DNA of 64,000 nucleotides, taken from Planococcus beigongshangi. Its GTDB lineage: Bacteria; Bacillota; Bacilli; Bacillales_A; Planococcaceae. The DNA is taken from positions 186,367 to 250,366 of the forward strand of contig NZ_JADHDU010000003.1 of NCBI RefSeq assembly GCF_016820495.1, written 5' to 3'. Below are positions 23,626-31,897 of the stretch, in pieces. The position numbers and the translations under genes are program-made. Within the stretch, counting starts at the first letter, position 1, and each line of letters opens with the position of its first letter. The notes below the pieces were generated by a model that did no database searches, was not told where the DNA came from, and saw nothing but the letters and a program-made list of their open reading frames with translations.

Positions 23626-23888
23626 TTATTCATAAATATTTTTGTGATGTCCCACATCAATTACTGTAATCGTGATTTCTTCTTCTTCAATCAAAGCCGG
23701 AATCCGATAATCACCCACTCTGCAGCGCCACTTGCCTTGGTGGTCAGCAACCAGGGCTTTGCCATGCAATTTCGGGTCTGTTGTATTGACCAGATTTTTT
23801 CAATCCATCCGATTCCTAAAGCAGCTTGAAGACGATCCGTTTTTTTAAGTTTTTTCAATGCCACTGCTGAAAATTGTCCAATATACAT
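23626..23888 (-). pseudogene. relE: RelE/ParE-type toxin gene, frameshifted
   Basis: The first half reads MYIGQFSAVALKKLKKTDRLQ..WIEK in one frame; after a run of six A (minus strand; T at 23795-23800) the family continues in the next frame as DPKLHGKALVADHQGKWRC, RVGDYRIPALI and VIDVGHHKNIYE, a textbook RelE C-terminus. Adding one A to the run restores IEKNLVNTTDP and a full-length toxin of 87 residues. Either the toxin is dead while its antitoxin gene is intact, or this is a homopolymer sequencing error. Confidence 0.88.
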
Positions 23889-23894
23889 CCTATT

Positions 23895-24107
23895 CTAGAG
23901 GCCTAATTCTTTTTTTACTTCATCCAGTGAATAGGTCTGATCCATAGTCTCTAGCACGCGATCGAAATTTTCCAAGTCAATTTCGTCTTCAATCTTTTCA
24001 ATAATGGCATTGCGCATTAAATCAGATACGGATGTCTTTTTCATTTTTGCGTAATCCCGAATCAATTTGCTGTCCCGGTCGTCTACACGCAAGGAAATAG
24101 TAGCCAT
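23895..24107 (-). CDS. relB: RelB-type antitoxin (ribbon-helix-helix)
   Basis: A 70-residue protein starting ATISLRVDDRDSKLIRDYA, the ribbon-helix-helix DNA-binding pattern of RelB/StbD-type antitoxins, followed by SVSDLMRNAIIEKIEDE and a C-terminal toxin-binding helix ending VKKELGL. GGAGGGT precedes the ATG. The toxin gene begins four bases after its stop. It would repress its own operon and neutralise the toxin. Confidence 0.88.
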   Translation of the reverse strand: MATISLRVDDRDSKLIRDYAKMKKTSVSDLMRNAIIEKIEDEIDLENFDRVLETMDQTYSLDEVKKELGL

Positions 24108-24223
24108 TGCAAACCCTCCTCCGCTCTTTGTAATACACCGTAATACATATCGCCTTAAAAATAAACTCTTTTAGAACAATGCTATAAATCTTTGCGGACC
24201 ATTGGAACTAAACCATCGTTAAC

Positions 24224-24322
24224 TTACTTCCGCCACCCCACAAACTCCGCCACCTTAAAATTATAGAGCGGCTTCAGGACTGACTGAATTTCGATCGTGT
24301 CCTGTGTGTTGTCGATGATCTC
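24224..24322 (-). pseudogene. Possible gene remnant (C-terminal piece)
   Basis: On the minus strand a 31-codon open stretch reads KEIIDNTQDTIEIQ, then VLKPLYNFKVAEFVGWRK and a TAA. It is preceded in frame by a stop and lacks a start codon. The composition looks like coding sequence, as the tail of a degraded gene. The rest of the 313-bp gap shows only a terminator. Confidence 0.35.
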
Positions 24323-24370
24323 CTTTCATTAGAAATGTATAGGAGAAATTTTGGACCTGTGAATCTGCAT

Positions 24371-24404
24371 AAAAAACCGCTGAATCTCTGATTCAGCGGT
24401 TTTC
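24371..24404 (-). terminator. Terminator of the siderophore-binding gene
   Basis: AAACCGCTGAAT and ATTCAGCGGTTT pair perfectly around CTCTG. On the minus strand the stem is followed by TTTTTTATG, 17 bases after the stop codon at 24421. Confidence 0.85.
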
Positions 24405-24420
24405 TGTATGAATGGAGGCG

Positions 24421-25329
24421 TTAGTTAAGAAATGATTCTTCGAAGAATGACAGCAAATGCTCCAGTGTAATCGGATCGCTGTAAGTGGAAGCTTTCGTAT
24501 TGATTTCGTAGACTTGGCCATTCTTCACTGCCGGAATGTTCTTCCATACATCCGTTTCAGTAAACGAGTTGTCGACGTCCGGATTTTTGCTGAAAATCAT
24601 GTAGTCGCCGGCAAAATCAGATAAAACTTCAGAAGAGAATGTGTAGACGCCGGATTCAAGTGCCAGTTCTTCAACTTTTGCCGGCATTTTCAAATCCATG
24701 GCCTGATACAGAATTTCGGTGCCGCGGGCATAATTGTCGCCAAATACGTAGAACTCTTTGTTGCCGCTTTCGATAACCGAAACTGTGGCATCTTCGCCGA
24801 TTTCAGTGCGGATTTGAGCGCCGATGTCCGCAGCGCGTTGCTGGAAATCATCGACCCAATCGGTTGCTTCCTGTTCTTTGTTCAGTAATTTACCGATTTC
24901 GACTTGCTGCTCCAGGTAATCCAGTTTACCCCAAGTAAATGAAACCGTCGGAGCGATATCGCCAAGCTTATCGAGGTTTTTCATGTGTGAGCCGGCAATG
25001 ATCAAGTCGGGATCCAATTCGATGATTTTCTCCAGACTGTCTTCTGTAACGATTTCCACGCCTTCCAGCTTATCGGTGAACAGCGGATTCATACCCGTCC
25101 AATCGTCGATGCCGACAATATTGCCTTCCATAGCCAACACGTTCGGACCATTTGTCAGTGCGATGATTCTTTTCGGTTCTGCAGGAACTTCTACAGGACC
25201 GGTTTCTGATTCGTATGTAATGACTTCTGGCGAATTCGTTTCAGCAGCTTCGCTTTCTGGTTCTGTATTCCCGCAAGCAGCCAAAAATAGAATTAGTATA
25301 AGTAAAAAGGGAACAGCTAATTTTCTCAT
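24421..25329 (-). CDS. Iron-siderophore ABC transporter substrate-binding lipoprotein
   Basis: A 302-residue protein with lipobox LAAC (Cys19) and the type III solute-binding fold: VPAEPKRIIAL, ELDPDLIIAGSHMKNLDKLGDIAPTVSF and a C-terminal TLEHLLSFFEESF. This matches siderophore or haem binders such as YfiY/FecB. It captures ferric siderophore outside the cell for an importer not encoded here. AAAGGAGA precedes the ATG, and a near-consensus Fur box lies just upstream, so expression should rise in iron shortage. Confidence 0.92.
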   Translation of the reverse strand: MRKLAVPFLLILILFLAACGNTEPESEAAETNSPEVITYESETGPVEVPAEPKRIIALTNGPNVLAMEGNIVGIDDWTGMNPLFTDKLEGVEIVTEDSLEKIIELDPDLIIAGSHMKNLDKLGDIAPTVSFTWGKLDYLEQQVEIGKLLNKEQEATDWVDDFQQRAADIGAQIRTEIGEDATVSVIESGNKEFYVFGDNYARGTEILYQAMDLKMPAKVEELALESGVYTFSSEVLSDFAGDYMIFSKNPDVDNSFTETDVWKNIPAVKNGQVYEINTKASTYSDPITLEHLLSFFEESFLN

Positions 25330-25349
25330 GATTTTTCTCCTTTGAATGT

Positions 25350-25368
25350 GATAATGATAATCATTTTC
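25350..25368 (-). promoter_or_regulatory. Fur box
   Basis: GATAATGATAATCATTTTC at 25350-25368 differs from the 19-bp Fur consensus (GATAATGATAATCATTATC) at one position. It lies 21 bases upstream of the siderophore-binding lipoprotein gene. Confidence 0.93.
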
Positions 25369-25580
25369 ATTTAGATATTATAGGTAAATAGAATTGATGT
25401 CAACAATCTTCTGGAAGTCGGACTGATATTTTTCTCCTGATTAAACTTCAGCCAATAAAATAGAAAGCCTTATCCTTTGGCTGGCATATGGAAAACGAGT
25501 TCATTTCAGTATACTTAAAGAGGAAGAGCGGAACGAAAGCAGCGGCACAGTTTGAATGACTGAAGATTAAGGAGAGATTG

Positions 25581-26234
25581 ATGGATAGACTTATAGAAAA
25601 ACTTGTGGATTGGGCAGAGTCGAAAAAGGAAAGGGTTTTGATAGGCGTCTCCGGTCATGGTGGAGCGGGAAAGACTACTTTTTCAGGGAAACTTCTTGAA
25701 CGGCTGGGGAGTGGAACCGTCAATTACCTCAATACAGATCCCTATATCGTTTCTTCGAGTATTCGAAAGAATGCTGAAATCGACTATACATCTGATGGGG
25801 TCAGCCATCGTTATAAAATTACGGCATGCCATCCGGAGGCGCATCATCTGGGCGCTTTGGAAAGGGACGTCCGGATGGCAAAAGAGGGACTCGATTTCTA
25901 TACGATCGATGTTCATTATCTGGAGCGGGAATTGATAACTTCTAACAAACAGGTGACCATTGTCGAAGGGATGAGCGCAGCATTTATTGACCCGGAGCTG
26001 TTCGATCTGAAAATTTACTTCTATACAGATGGCGACACGGAATTTGCAAGGAGGTCATCGCGTGATATTGCCGAACGGGGGATTGAGCTCGAATATCTGC
26101 GGCATTCCCATGATGAGCGGCGGATTCAATACGAATTGTTCATGCACCCGTACAGCCGCAATTTTGATATTGTCGTCAAGTCGGAGGGAGGGCGGCAGTT
26201 TGTGGAGAAGATGGGGTTTGGGTTTGGGGGTTGA
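25581..26234 (+). CDS. Uridine kinase-like P-loop NTPase
   Basis: A 217-residue protein with a Walker A motif GVSGHGGAGKTTFS near residues 23-36, and RRSSRDIAERGI with a later YELFMHPYSRNFDIVV, resembling the uridine kinase/phosphoribulokinase family. The usual uridine-binding motif is not obvious, so the phosphate acceptor is unknown. ATG 25581 has GGAGAG upstream; TTG 25578 is adjacent. It ends 26 bases before a period-20 array. Confidence 0.8.
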   Translation: MDRLIEKLVDWAESKKERVLIGVSGHGGAGKTTFSGKLLERLGSGTVNYLNTDPYIVSSSIRKNAEIDYTSDGVSHRYKITACHPEAHHLGALERDVRMAKEGLDFYTIDVHYLERELITSNKQVTIVEGMSAAFIDPELFDLKIYFYTDGDTEFARRSSRDIAERGIELEYLRHSHDERRIQYELFMHPYSRNFDIVVKSEGGRQFVEKMGFGFGG

Positions 26235-26260
26235 GAATAAAAATTTTGGCGAAAACGGCT

Positions 26261-26334
26261 GAACGCGGATATAATTTCCTGAACGCGGATATAATCCGCT
26301 GAACGCCGATATAATCTCCCAAACGCCGATATCC
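26261..26334 (+). repeat. Tandem array, period 20 (core GAACGCSGATATAAT)
   Basis: Units start at 26261, 26281, 26301 and 26321, exactly 20 bp apart: GAACGCGGATATAAT twice, GAACGCCGATATAAT, then AAACGCCGATATCCC. The same core family forms arrays at 49624, 61619 (opposite strand) and, degraded, 62657. Gap 26235-26525 contains this array, a type A hairpin and a terminator. Confidence 0.95.
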
Positions 26335-26445
26335 CGATCCCGCCAGCCGGCGCACACTATATATCCAGCCAACAGAGCGTCTCTTCGCCCAAAAACTGCA
26401 CTTTCAGCAAAAAAATCCACAAATTCAAAGGTCAAACGACAAAAT

Positions 26446-26476
26446 GGCTGCTTTTCGCAGGCGAAAAGCGAAAAAA
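26446..26476 (+). repeat. Type A hairpin
   Basis: GCTTTTCGC (26450-26458), AG, GCGAAAAGC (26461-26469), preceded by GGCT and followed by GAAAAAACC; 116 bp after the array at 26261, same orientation. Confidence 0.93.
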
Positions 26477-26480
26477 CCAC

Positions 26481-26520
26481 AAAAAAATTCCCGCGAGGTG
26501 GCAGTCACCTGTGCGGGAAC
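26481..26520 (-). terminator. Terminator of the GNAT gene at 26526
   Basis: TTCCCGCGAGGTG and CACCTGTGCGGGAA pair around GCAGT; on the minus strand the stem is followed by seven T residues. Confidence 0.8.
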
Positions 26521-26525
26521 TTCTT

Positions 26526-26936
26526 CTATATCAGCTTGGCAAACGCCACAAGGGTGCCCTGATCACAGGACTGAAAACCGTGCTTTTCATAAAAATGCCG
26601 AACGTCCGCCGCTTCTTCAGTCAGCAGCACTTTCTGGCGGACGCTGTGGAATTTCTCCAGCACACGACGCATCAGTTCGCTTGCAATGCCCTGGTTTTGC
26701 CGATTGTTCAGCACGAGGATATCCTGGATGTAAATGATGGTGAGGCCGTCGCCGACGACACGCACCAGGCCGATCAATTCTTCTTGGTCCCAAGCGGACA
26801 GCACGTATAACGACCCTGCCAACGCTTCGGCCAATTGGTCCATGTCTTTTGTGTAGGCGTACCATTCCACATCTTCGTACAGCGATTTCAATGTGTTTTT
26901 ATCAATTCGTTTGTCTTCTTTGAATGTAAAAGCCAT
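26526..26936 (-). CDS. GNAT-family N-acetyltransferase
   Basis: A 136-residue acetyltransferase with YIQDILVLNNRQNQGIASELM (motif A, with RQNQGIA for acetyl-CoA near residue 80) and DVRHFYEKHGFQ near residue 113. Similar short members modify small molecules such as amines. GGAGGAA precedes the ATG at a good distance. Substrate unknown. Confidence 0.88.
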   Translation of the reverse strand: MAFTFKEDKRIDKNTLKSLYEDVEWYAYTKDMDQLAEALAGSLYVLSAWDQEELIGLVRVVGDGLTIIYIQDILVLNNRQNQGIASELMRRVLEKFHSVRQKVLLTEEAADVRHFYEKHGFQSCDQGTLVAFAKLI

Positions 26937-27210
26937 TTCTTTTTCCTCCTCAAATTTTAGTTTGAAGAGTGTGTGCGCAATTTTTCCACTGTCTTATGCC
27001 TCCCTTCTTGTGAAATTGTTTCTATCGGTTCGTATTCGTTCATATAAATAAAAGCGGTAATGACCTCGAGGTAAAGGAATGATAGAATGAGGATGATTCG
27101 AAATATTCATTTTACTTATCAATTTTGATCTTGTAAAGCATCAGTCGAGAAGGGGGATATCGACAGGGGAGATTGACTCGGATTCACGCCAAACAGAGGG
27201 GGAGAAAGCA

Positions 27211-28542
27211 ATGAGAGCAATAACGAACTTTTTTGACCGGATTGTCCAGCGATATCTGCCGGACGCTTTTATTTTTGCAATTATACTTACGGTAGTGGTT
27301 TATCTGATGGGTGTCTTCATGACAGACAGCTCGCCGGTCCAGATGGTGGAACATTGGGGCACCGGATTCTGGGATCTGCTGGCCTTTGCGATGCAAATGG
27401 CACTTATCGTTGTAACAGGGTACATACTCGCGAATACGCCGCTTGTTAAAAAGGGGCTCGAAAAAATAAGCTCACTGGCGAAGACGCCGGTGCAGGCAAT
27501 TATTCTTGTCACATTTGTCGGCATCATCGGTTCTTTGATCAACTACGGATTCGGCCTGGTCGTCGGGGCATTGATGGCGATACAAATCGCGAAAAAAGTG
27601 CCGACTGTCGATTACCGTCTGCTTGTCGCCAGTGCATACAGTGGATTTCTGGTTTGGCACGGGGGCCTTTCCGGATCCATTCCACTCCTGGTTGCGACAG
27701 AGGGACACTTTTTGGAAGGGGAAATGGGGCTCATTCCAGTAAGCGAAACCCTGTTCAGCAGTTTCAATATTTTCATCGTCATCTTTATTCTCTTGACCAT
27801 GCCGTTCCTGAACGCCTATTTGATGAAATTGAGACAGGGCCAGGAAATGTCCTATGAAATAGACTGGGAAAAGAGTTCGATGAATGAAGAATATGTCGAA
27901 GAGAAAAAAGCGGATTTAACGCCGTCCGAAAAACTCGAAAACAGCAGAATCATCACATTGATCATCGCATTGCTCGGACTTGGCTATGCGGGATATTATT
28001 TTTACACGAATGGTTTCAACCTGAACATCAATATCGTCAACCTGGTCATGTTGTTCCTGGGAATCCTGTTGCACGGTACACCAAGACGTTTCCTGCACAG
28101 TGTAAACAATGCGGTTAAAAACGTCGGCGGCATCATCATCCAGTTCCCATTCTATGCGGGAATCATGGGAATGATGGTCGCTTCAGGACTCTCCGATATG
28201 ATGTCCCAGTGGTTTATCAATATTTCGACAGAATTCACGTTTCCTTTATTCACATTCTTAAGTGCTGGTATCGTTAACTTCTTCGTACCTTCCGGCGGAG
28301 GACAATGGGCAGTTCAAGGGCCGATGATGATCGAGGCGGGAATGCAGCTGGGCGTGGACAATGCGAAAACGGTAATGGCCGTCGCCTGGGGAGATGCCTG
28401 GACGAACATGATCCAGCCATTCTGGGCATTGCCGCTGCTGGCGATTGCCGGACTTAAAGTGAAGGATATCATGGGCTTCTGTGTCATCATCCTGTTCTAC
28501 AGTTTCATCCCGATTTCAATCGGACTATTATTCTTTAACTGA
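27211..28542 (+). CDS. atoE: Short-chain fatty acid transporter, AtoE family
   Basis: A 443-residue permease with about ten to eleven membrane helices, matching the AtoE/TIGR00366 short-chain fatty acid transporter family. Typical blocks are RYLPDAFIFAIILT near residue 15, NYGFGLVVGAL near 112 and FVPSGGGQWAVQGPMM near 360. It should import acetoacetate, butyrate or similar acids. AGGGGGAG precedes the ATG. It stands alone with its own terminator; no acetoacetate-CoA transferase genes lie nearby. Confidence 0.9.
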   Translation: MRAITNFFDRIVQRYLPDAFIFAIILTVVVYLMGVFMTDSSPVQMVEHWGTGFWDLLAFAMQMALIVVTGYILANTPLVKKGLEKISSLAKTPVQAIILVTFVGIIGSLINYGFGLVVGALMAIQIAKKVPTVDYRLLVASAYSGFLVWHGGLSGSIPLLVATEGHFLEGEMGLIPVSETLFSSFNIFIVIFILLTMPFLNAYLMKLRQGQEMSYEIDWEKSSMNEEYVEEKKADLTPSEKLENSRIITLIIALLGLGYAGYYFYTNGFNLNINIVNLVMLFLGILLHGTPRRFLHSVNNAVKNVGGIIIQFPFYAGIMGMMVASGLSDMMSQWFINISTEFTFPLFTFLSAGIVNFFVPSGGGQWAVQGPMMIEAGMQLGVDNAKTVMAVAWGDAWTNMIQPFWALPLLAIAGLKVKDIMGFCVIILFYSFIPISIGLLFFN

Positions 28543-28554
28543 TAAAATCGAGAG

Positions 28555-28590
28555 CACAGCTTCCATTTTGGATGGAGGCTGTGTTTTTTA
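28555..28590 (+). terminator. Terminator after atoE
   Basis: CACAGCTTCCAT and ATGGAGGCTGTG pair with one G-U around TTTGG, followed by TTTTTT, 12 bases after the stop codon. Confidence 0.85.
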
Positions 28591-28733
28591 CTTTCTATGA
28601 AAACTACCCATGCTTTGGTTTATGATGGAAGTATTAAATTCGGGAATGCCCAAAATCACCTGTCCACACTCAGCACAAACGGACAGGATTCGGAGTGGCT
28701 GACTCAGTAAAATGAAGATAAGGAGTGAGGGCT

Positions 28734-29597
28734 ATGGGATGGGTGGAATCGCTGCAGCACGCCATTGACTACATGGAAGAGCATATCAGGGAACCGGTGA
28801 CGATCGAGGAAATTGCGAAACAGGCAAACTCTTCCGTGTTTCATTTCCAGCGGACGTTTGCAATTTTGACGGATTGCTCGGTCGCCGAATACCTGCGCAG
28901 AAGACGGCTGACTTTGGCGGCGCACGAACTGTCGGCGACGGACAGGAAAATCATCGATATCGCTTATCGATATGGCTATGACACTCCCGAGGCTTTTTCC
29001 AAGGCTTTCCGGCGGCAGCATGGTATTACACCGAGCGAAGCCAGAAGAAATGTGGGAGAGCTGCAATCTTTTAACCGCCTGGTGATCCAGGTGAATCTGA
29101 AAGGGGCAGATCCGATGAAATATCGAATTGTGGAGAGGGAAAAATTTCAGGCCATTGGGATGAAGCGGAACTTTTCGATGCGTGACGGAGAGAACATGAG
29201 CGGCATTTCTGAATTGTGGATGGCAGTGAACAGTGACGGTACAAGCGAAGAAATTGCCGGATTAAACGATGGCGACATTAAAGGGTTGCTGGGAATCTGC
29301 ACCAACTTCCAGGACGGTGTCACGATGGATTACTGGATTGCGGCGGAAAGTTCGCAGCCAGTGCCGGAAGGTTTCCACCAGATTGAAGTGCCCGCAGCCA
29401 AATGGGGAGTTTTCGAAGTGCGCGGGGCCATGCCGGATGCAATCCAGAAGGTATGGAAGCAGATTTACTCGGAATGGTTCCCGTCCAATCAATACGAGAA
29501 TGCCGGAACCGCCGAGATGGAAGTGTATCCGGCAGGAAATGCTTACAGCGATGACTATCTCTCGGAGATTTGGATCCCCTTGAAGGGGAAGAAGTAG
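28734..29597 (+). CDS. AraC-family regulator with GyrI-like effector domain
   Basis: A 287-residue protein. The N-terminal 105 residues hold two AraC helix-turn-helix units (VTIEEIAKQANSSVFHFQRTF and IIDIAYRYGYDTPEAFSKAFRR given in part). After KGADPMKYRIVEREKF the C-terminal half is a GyrI-like/SOUL-type ligand domain, ending SEIWIPLKGKK. This matches Rob/BmrR-type multidrug-sensing activators. ATG 28734 follows AAGGAG at ten bases; a GTG at 28725 overlaps it. A strong terminator follows. The target gene is not adjacent. Confidence 0.88.
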   Translation: MGWVESLQHAIDYMEEHIREPVTIEEIAKQANSSVFHFQRTFAILTDCSVAEYLRRRRLTLAAHELSATDRKIIDIAYRYGYDTPEAFSKAFRRQHGITPSEARRNVGELQSFNRLVIQVNLKGADPMKYRIVEREKFQAIGMKRNFSMRDGENMSGISELWMAVNSDGTSEEIAGLNDGDIKGLLGICTNFQDGVTMDYWIAAESSQPVPEGFHQIEVPAAKWGVFEVRGAMPDAIQKVWKQIYSEWFPSNQYENAGTAEMEVYPAGNAYSDDYLSEIWIPLKGKK

Positions 29598-29680
29598 GAA
29601 GAGAATGTCCTGAAGAGCGACGCTGAGATGCTCTTGAAAAGATGAGCGACGGGAACCGAACTGAATATGAAAAAAGCTGG

Positions 29681-29720
29681 ACATCCGTAAAATGTATCGC
29701 TGCATTTTACGGATGTTTTT
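29681..29720 (+). terminator. Terminator after the AraC-family gene
   Basis: ACATCCGTAAAATG (29681-29694) pairs perfectly with 29703-29716 and is followed by TTTTATTT. Confidence 0.85.
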
Positions 29721-29737
29721 ATTTCCAGAATTATCTA

Positions 29738-30080
29738 TCTAAGTTGAATTAAAAAACAGCATTTATTTGCCGCTTCGTCGCTTTGGACCAGCTTCCACAA
29801 TAAGCCGAGAAGAGCACTCGTCTTATTGCTCCAGCCGGTCCGGCGGCGCTCCTTCGCTGGAGTCAATTTCTTGAAATGCAGGAAAAATGGAGACCCCTCT
29901 AAAACAGGCAAAAGGTTATGTTGTACTCGGACCACGGTCCGAGTGGGCTTACGGAAACCACTTCAACTCTAGAAGGATTTCGAAGATATGGAGCAAAACA
30001 GCGAAGACTCCCCAGGAAAGAGAAGCTGTTTTGCGGAATATCGATTTCTGCAGAGTATTTAGTTCAACTTATCTAGCTAT
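29738..30080. mobile_element. Structured element with imperfect inverted ends (MITE-like or ncRNA)
   Basis: The left end reads CTAAGTTGAATTAAA (29739-29753) and the right end, on the other strand, TAAGTTGAACTAAA, sharing 12 of 13 bases in AAGTTGAAYTAAA. Inside are four stem-loops: CAATAAG/CTTATTG (29798-29828), CTCCAGC/GCTGGAG (29829-29862), ACTCGGACC-AC-GGTCCGAGT (29925-29944) and GCAAAACAGC/GCTGTTTTGC (29993-30034). Short frames on both strands lack ribosome sites. It fills most of the gap 29598-30169. It could be a non-autonomous transposon, a degraded insertion sequence or a structured RNA; I cannot choose. Confidence 0.5.
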
Positions 30081-30169
30081 TAACTCGAGCTATAAGTATA
30101 TTTAATGTAAGAGTTCTGAACATCGGTCTGCTGCCTAAGCCGGTGGTCAAGAAAGAGAGGAACCAGGTA

Positions 30170-30307
30170 TTGATATTCATTGATGTATTTTGCAGTATAT
30201 GGATCGCATTTATGATCTATTTGCTGATTGAGAAAAAGGTCAAAAACCGTGAAAGATTTCTTATGTATTTCGGTATCGCTTCACTGCTTTTCATCATAAG
30301 TCAGTAA
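30170..30307 (+). CDS. Small membrane protein of 45 residues
   Basis: TTG 30170 follows GAGAGG at nine bases and opens IFIDVFCSIWIAFMIYLLIE, a first hydrophobic helix, then KKVKNRERF and a second helix FGIASLLFIIS. Two membrane segments with a basic loop. No homologue recognised, but the ribosome site and the composition support expression. It lies 52 bases before the next gene. Confidence 0.5.
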   Translation: MIFIDVFCSIWIAFMIYLLIEKKVKNRERFLMYFGIASLLFIISQ

Positions 30308-30359
30308 TGCCGTTCAAATCGAATCAGCATTCATCCAGTATTTCAAGGAGGGTTTAACC

Positions 30360-30860
30360 ATGTTTACAGTCGACGAATATATGGGTTCTATAAAAGCAGA
30401 CCTGGAGAAGGAATCCGCTTTATTGATTGGGAATCTTAAAAACGTATTTACATACAAATTTGCTTCCGGAACGGATTTATTGGAATTCGTTCCGTCTATC
30501 GAGCCGACGAGATTCGAGGTATCGATCAGAATGTTCTCCATGGATAAGGATGGCAGCGAAGTTTTCAATGAAGCGAATGACACAGCCATCTTTGCGGGAA
30601 GTGAGGAGGTGCTTCCGGAAACAGCGTATTATCATGTAAACGATGAGCAGCTGGATGAATTCTTTGATTTTTATGAGCAGAATGAAGAGGAACTGATGCC
30701 ACAAGAGCAACAGGCTTTTGCGGATTGGTTCCGCGAGTGCTGGGAAGCGGCGGGGGGAGAGTCGCTGAAACTGCCTTCTTACTTCGCTTTCCACGATGAA
30801 GCCAAATCCTATGATCTGAAGAACAGAAGATGGGTTGATGATGAAGAAAAGTGGACATGA
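30360..30860 (+). CDS. Unknown acidic cytoplasmic protein
   Basis: A 166-residue soluble protein without a recognised family. It is rich in Glu and Asp, with SVLEKESALLIGNLKN-like helix at the start, EQNEEELMPQEQQAFADWFREC near residue 110 and a final WVDDEEKWT. AGGAGGGTT precedes the ATG. It sits in a run of short unrelated genes (30.2-32.9 kb). Confidence 0.65.
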   Translation: MFTVDEYMGSIKADLEKESALLIGNLKNVFTYKFASGTDLLEFVPSIEPTRFEVSIRMFSMDKDGSEVFNEANDTAIFAGSEEVLPETAYYHVNDEQLDEFFDFYEQNEEELMPQEQQAFADWFRECWEAAGGESLKLPSYFAFHDEAKSYDLKNRRWVDDEEKWT

Positions 30861-30899
30861 ATTTAACGGAAATTAATTAATATGAATGGGGTCTTTTAG

Positions 30900-31343
30900 A
30901 TGAATGAACAAGCAACGAAATTTTGGGATGGATATTGGGCGGCGAAAGAGCAGGATCAGCCGGAAAAAGTAGAGGCTTTTCAATTTGGGGCTGAAGCTGA
31001 CTGGTTGGCCGATTTAGTGGTGGAAGGCAAAAAGACAGCCACCTGTTCCGCCCATGTCGCCTATGAACTGGAGAACGAGGCTTTGCCGCAGGCGGGACAG
31101 TATAACGTCGTGCTGAATTCGCAGGATCTTCCTGTAGCAATCATCCAGGTGACCAGTGTTACAGTTATGCCAATGAATGAAGTGCCGGTGGAATTTGCGC
31201 TGGCTGAAGGCGAAGGGGATTATACATTTTGGTGGAATGCGCATGTGGAGTTTTTCAAAAGTATATTGGAACCTCATGGGTTAACGTATTCGGAAGACAT
31301 GCTGCTTGTCTGCGAACGATTTGAAGTTGTCCACAAAGCATAA
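30900..31343 (+). CDS. ASCH-domain protein
   Basis: A 147-residue protein with the ASCH pattern: FGAEADWLADLVVEGKKTATCS near residues 28-49, then GQYNVVLNSQDLPVAIIQVT and EGEGDYTFWWNAHVEFF. ASCH proteins have a PUA-like fold and are thought to bind RNA or modified nucleosides; a few are amidohydrolases or nucleases. The ribosome site is weak. Function cannot be fixed. Confidence 0.88.
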   Translation: MNEQATKFWDGYWAAKEQDQPEKVEAFQFGAEADWLADLVVEGKKTATCSAHVAYELENEALPQAGQYNVVLNSQDLPVAIIQVTSVTVMPMNEVPVEFALAEGEGDYTFWWNAHVEFFKSILEPHGLTYSEDMLLVCERFEVVHKA

Positions 31344-31391
31344 ATAAAATAGGCTAAAAGATAAGGAAATGAAATCCGGGAGGTAACGGCG

Positions 31392-31475
31392 ATGAATAAA
31401 AAGGGTAGATATGTTCTGATTTTTATTGCAGGACTGGTTACGTACTTTGTGATTTCGACGATTTTGGCACTTTAA
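31392..31475 (+). CDS. Small membrane peptide of 27 residues
   Basis: ATG 31392 has the strong site GGGAGGT seven bases upstream. The product is a basic start (NKKGRY) followed by one membrane helix, VLIFIAGLVTYFVISTILAL. A very similar stretch, without start or ribosome site, occurs at 32932-33003, so this small gene has been duplicated and one copy degraded. Confidence 0.6.
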   Translation: MNKKGRYVLIFIAGLVTYFVISTILAL

Positions 31476-31510
31476 CAAATCTTAGTAGGAATGAGAAGGG
31501 GGAGAAGTGA

Positions 31511-31717
31511 ATGTTGACCGGTTTAATGGAGGGAATCGCCATTCTTTATTATTGGACTTGGTTTATTTGGCCATTTGTTTTTATTTTTTCACTCGTGAAT
31601 GCAATTTCGTCTTTAGTGAAAGATGACGCTGCCTCAATGAAGCCGGTCCTGGTTGCCTCTGTTTCATTATTAATAATATTGGCCGGCGTTACTGCTCCTG
31701 CCTTGCATAATTTTTAA
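31511..31717 (+). CDS. Small membrane protein of 68 residues
   Basis: Two hydrophobic segments (about 9-33 and 45-64) separated by SLVKDDAASMK. GGGGGAG precedes the ATG at a good distance. No family recognised. It is 35 bases after the 27-residue peptide gene and ends before a terminator. Confidence 0.65.
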   Translation: MLTGLMEGIAILYYWTWFIWPFVFIFSLVNAISSLVKDDAASMKPVLVASVSLLIILAGVTAPALHNF

Positions 31718-31753
31718 GATACCGGCCCACGTTTTTCTGAATATCAATTTTAA

Positions 31754-31790
31754 CAAGCAGCATCGCAAATCGCGGTGCTGCTTTATTTTT
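31754..31790 (+). terminator. Terminator
   Basis: AAGCAGCATCGC and GCGGTGCTGCTT pair with one G-U around AAATC and are followed by TATTTTT. Confidence 0.8.
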
Positions 31791-31897
31791 ATGTCTTTAT
31801 TGGAAAAATTAACCGCTAAGTATACTTGACATAAAGTTAAGTATACATTACATTATGAATATAATAATTACCACAATACAGTTGGAAGGAGATTTGA

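Noticed and set aside
26444-26737. Frame starting MAAFRRRKAKK
   Set aside because: It begins in the type A hairpin and runs antisense to the GNAT gene; similar FRRRKAK starts appear wherever the hairpin occurs.
29735-30105. Short frames on both strands within the structured element
   Set aside because: No ribosome sites and no family; the region is better described by its hairpins and inverted ends.
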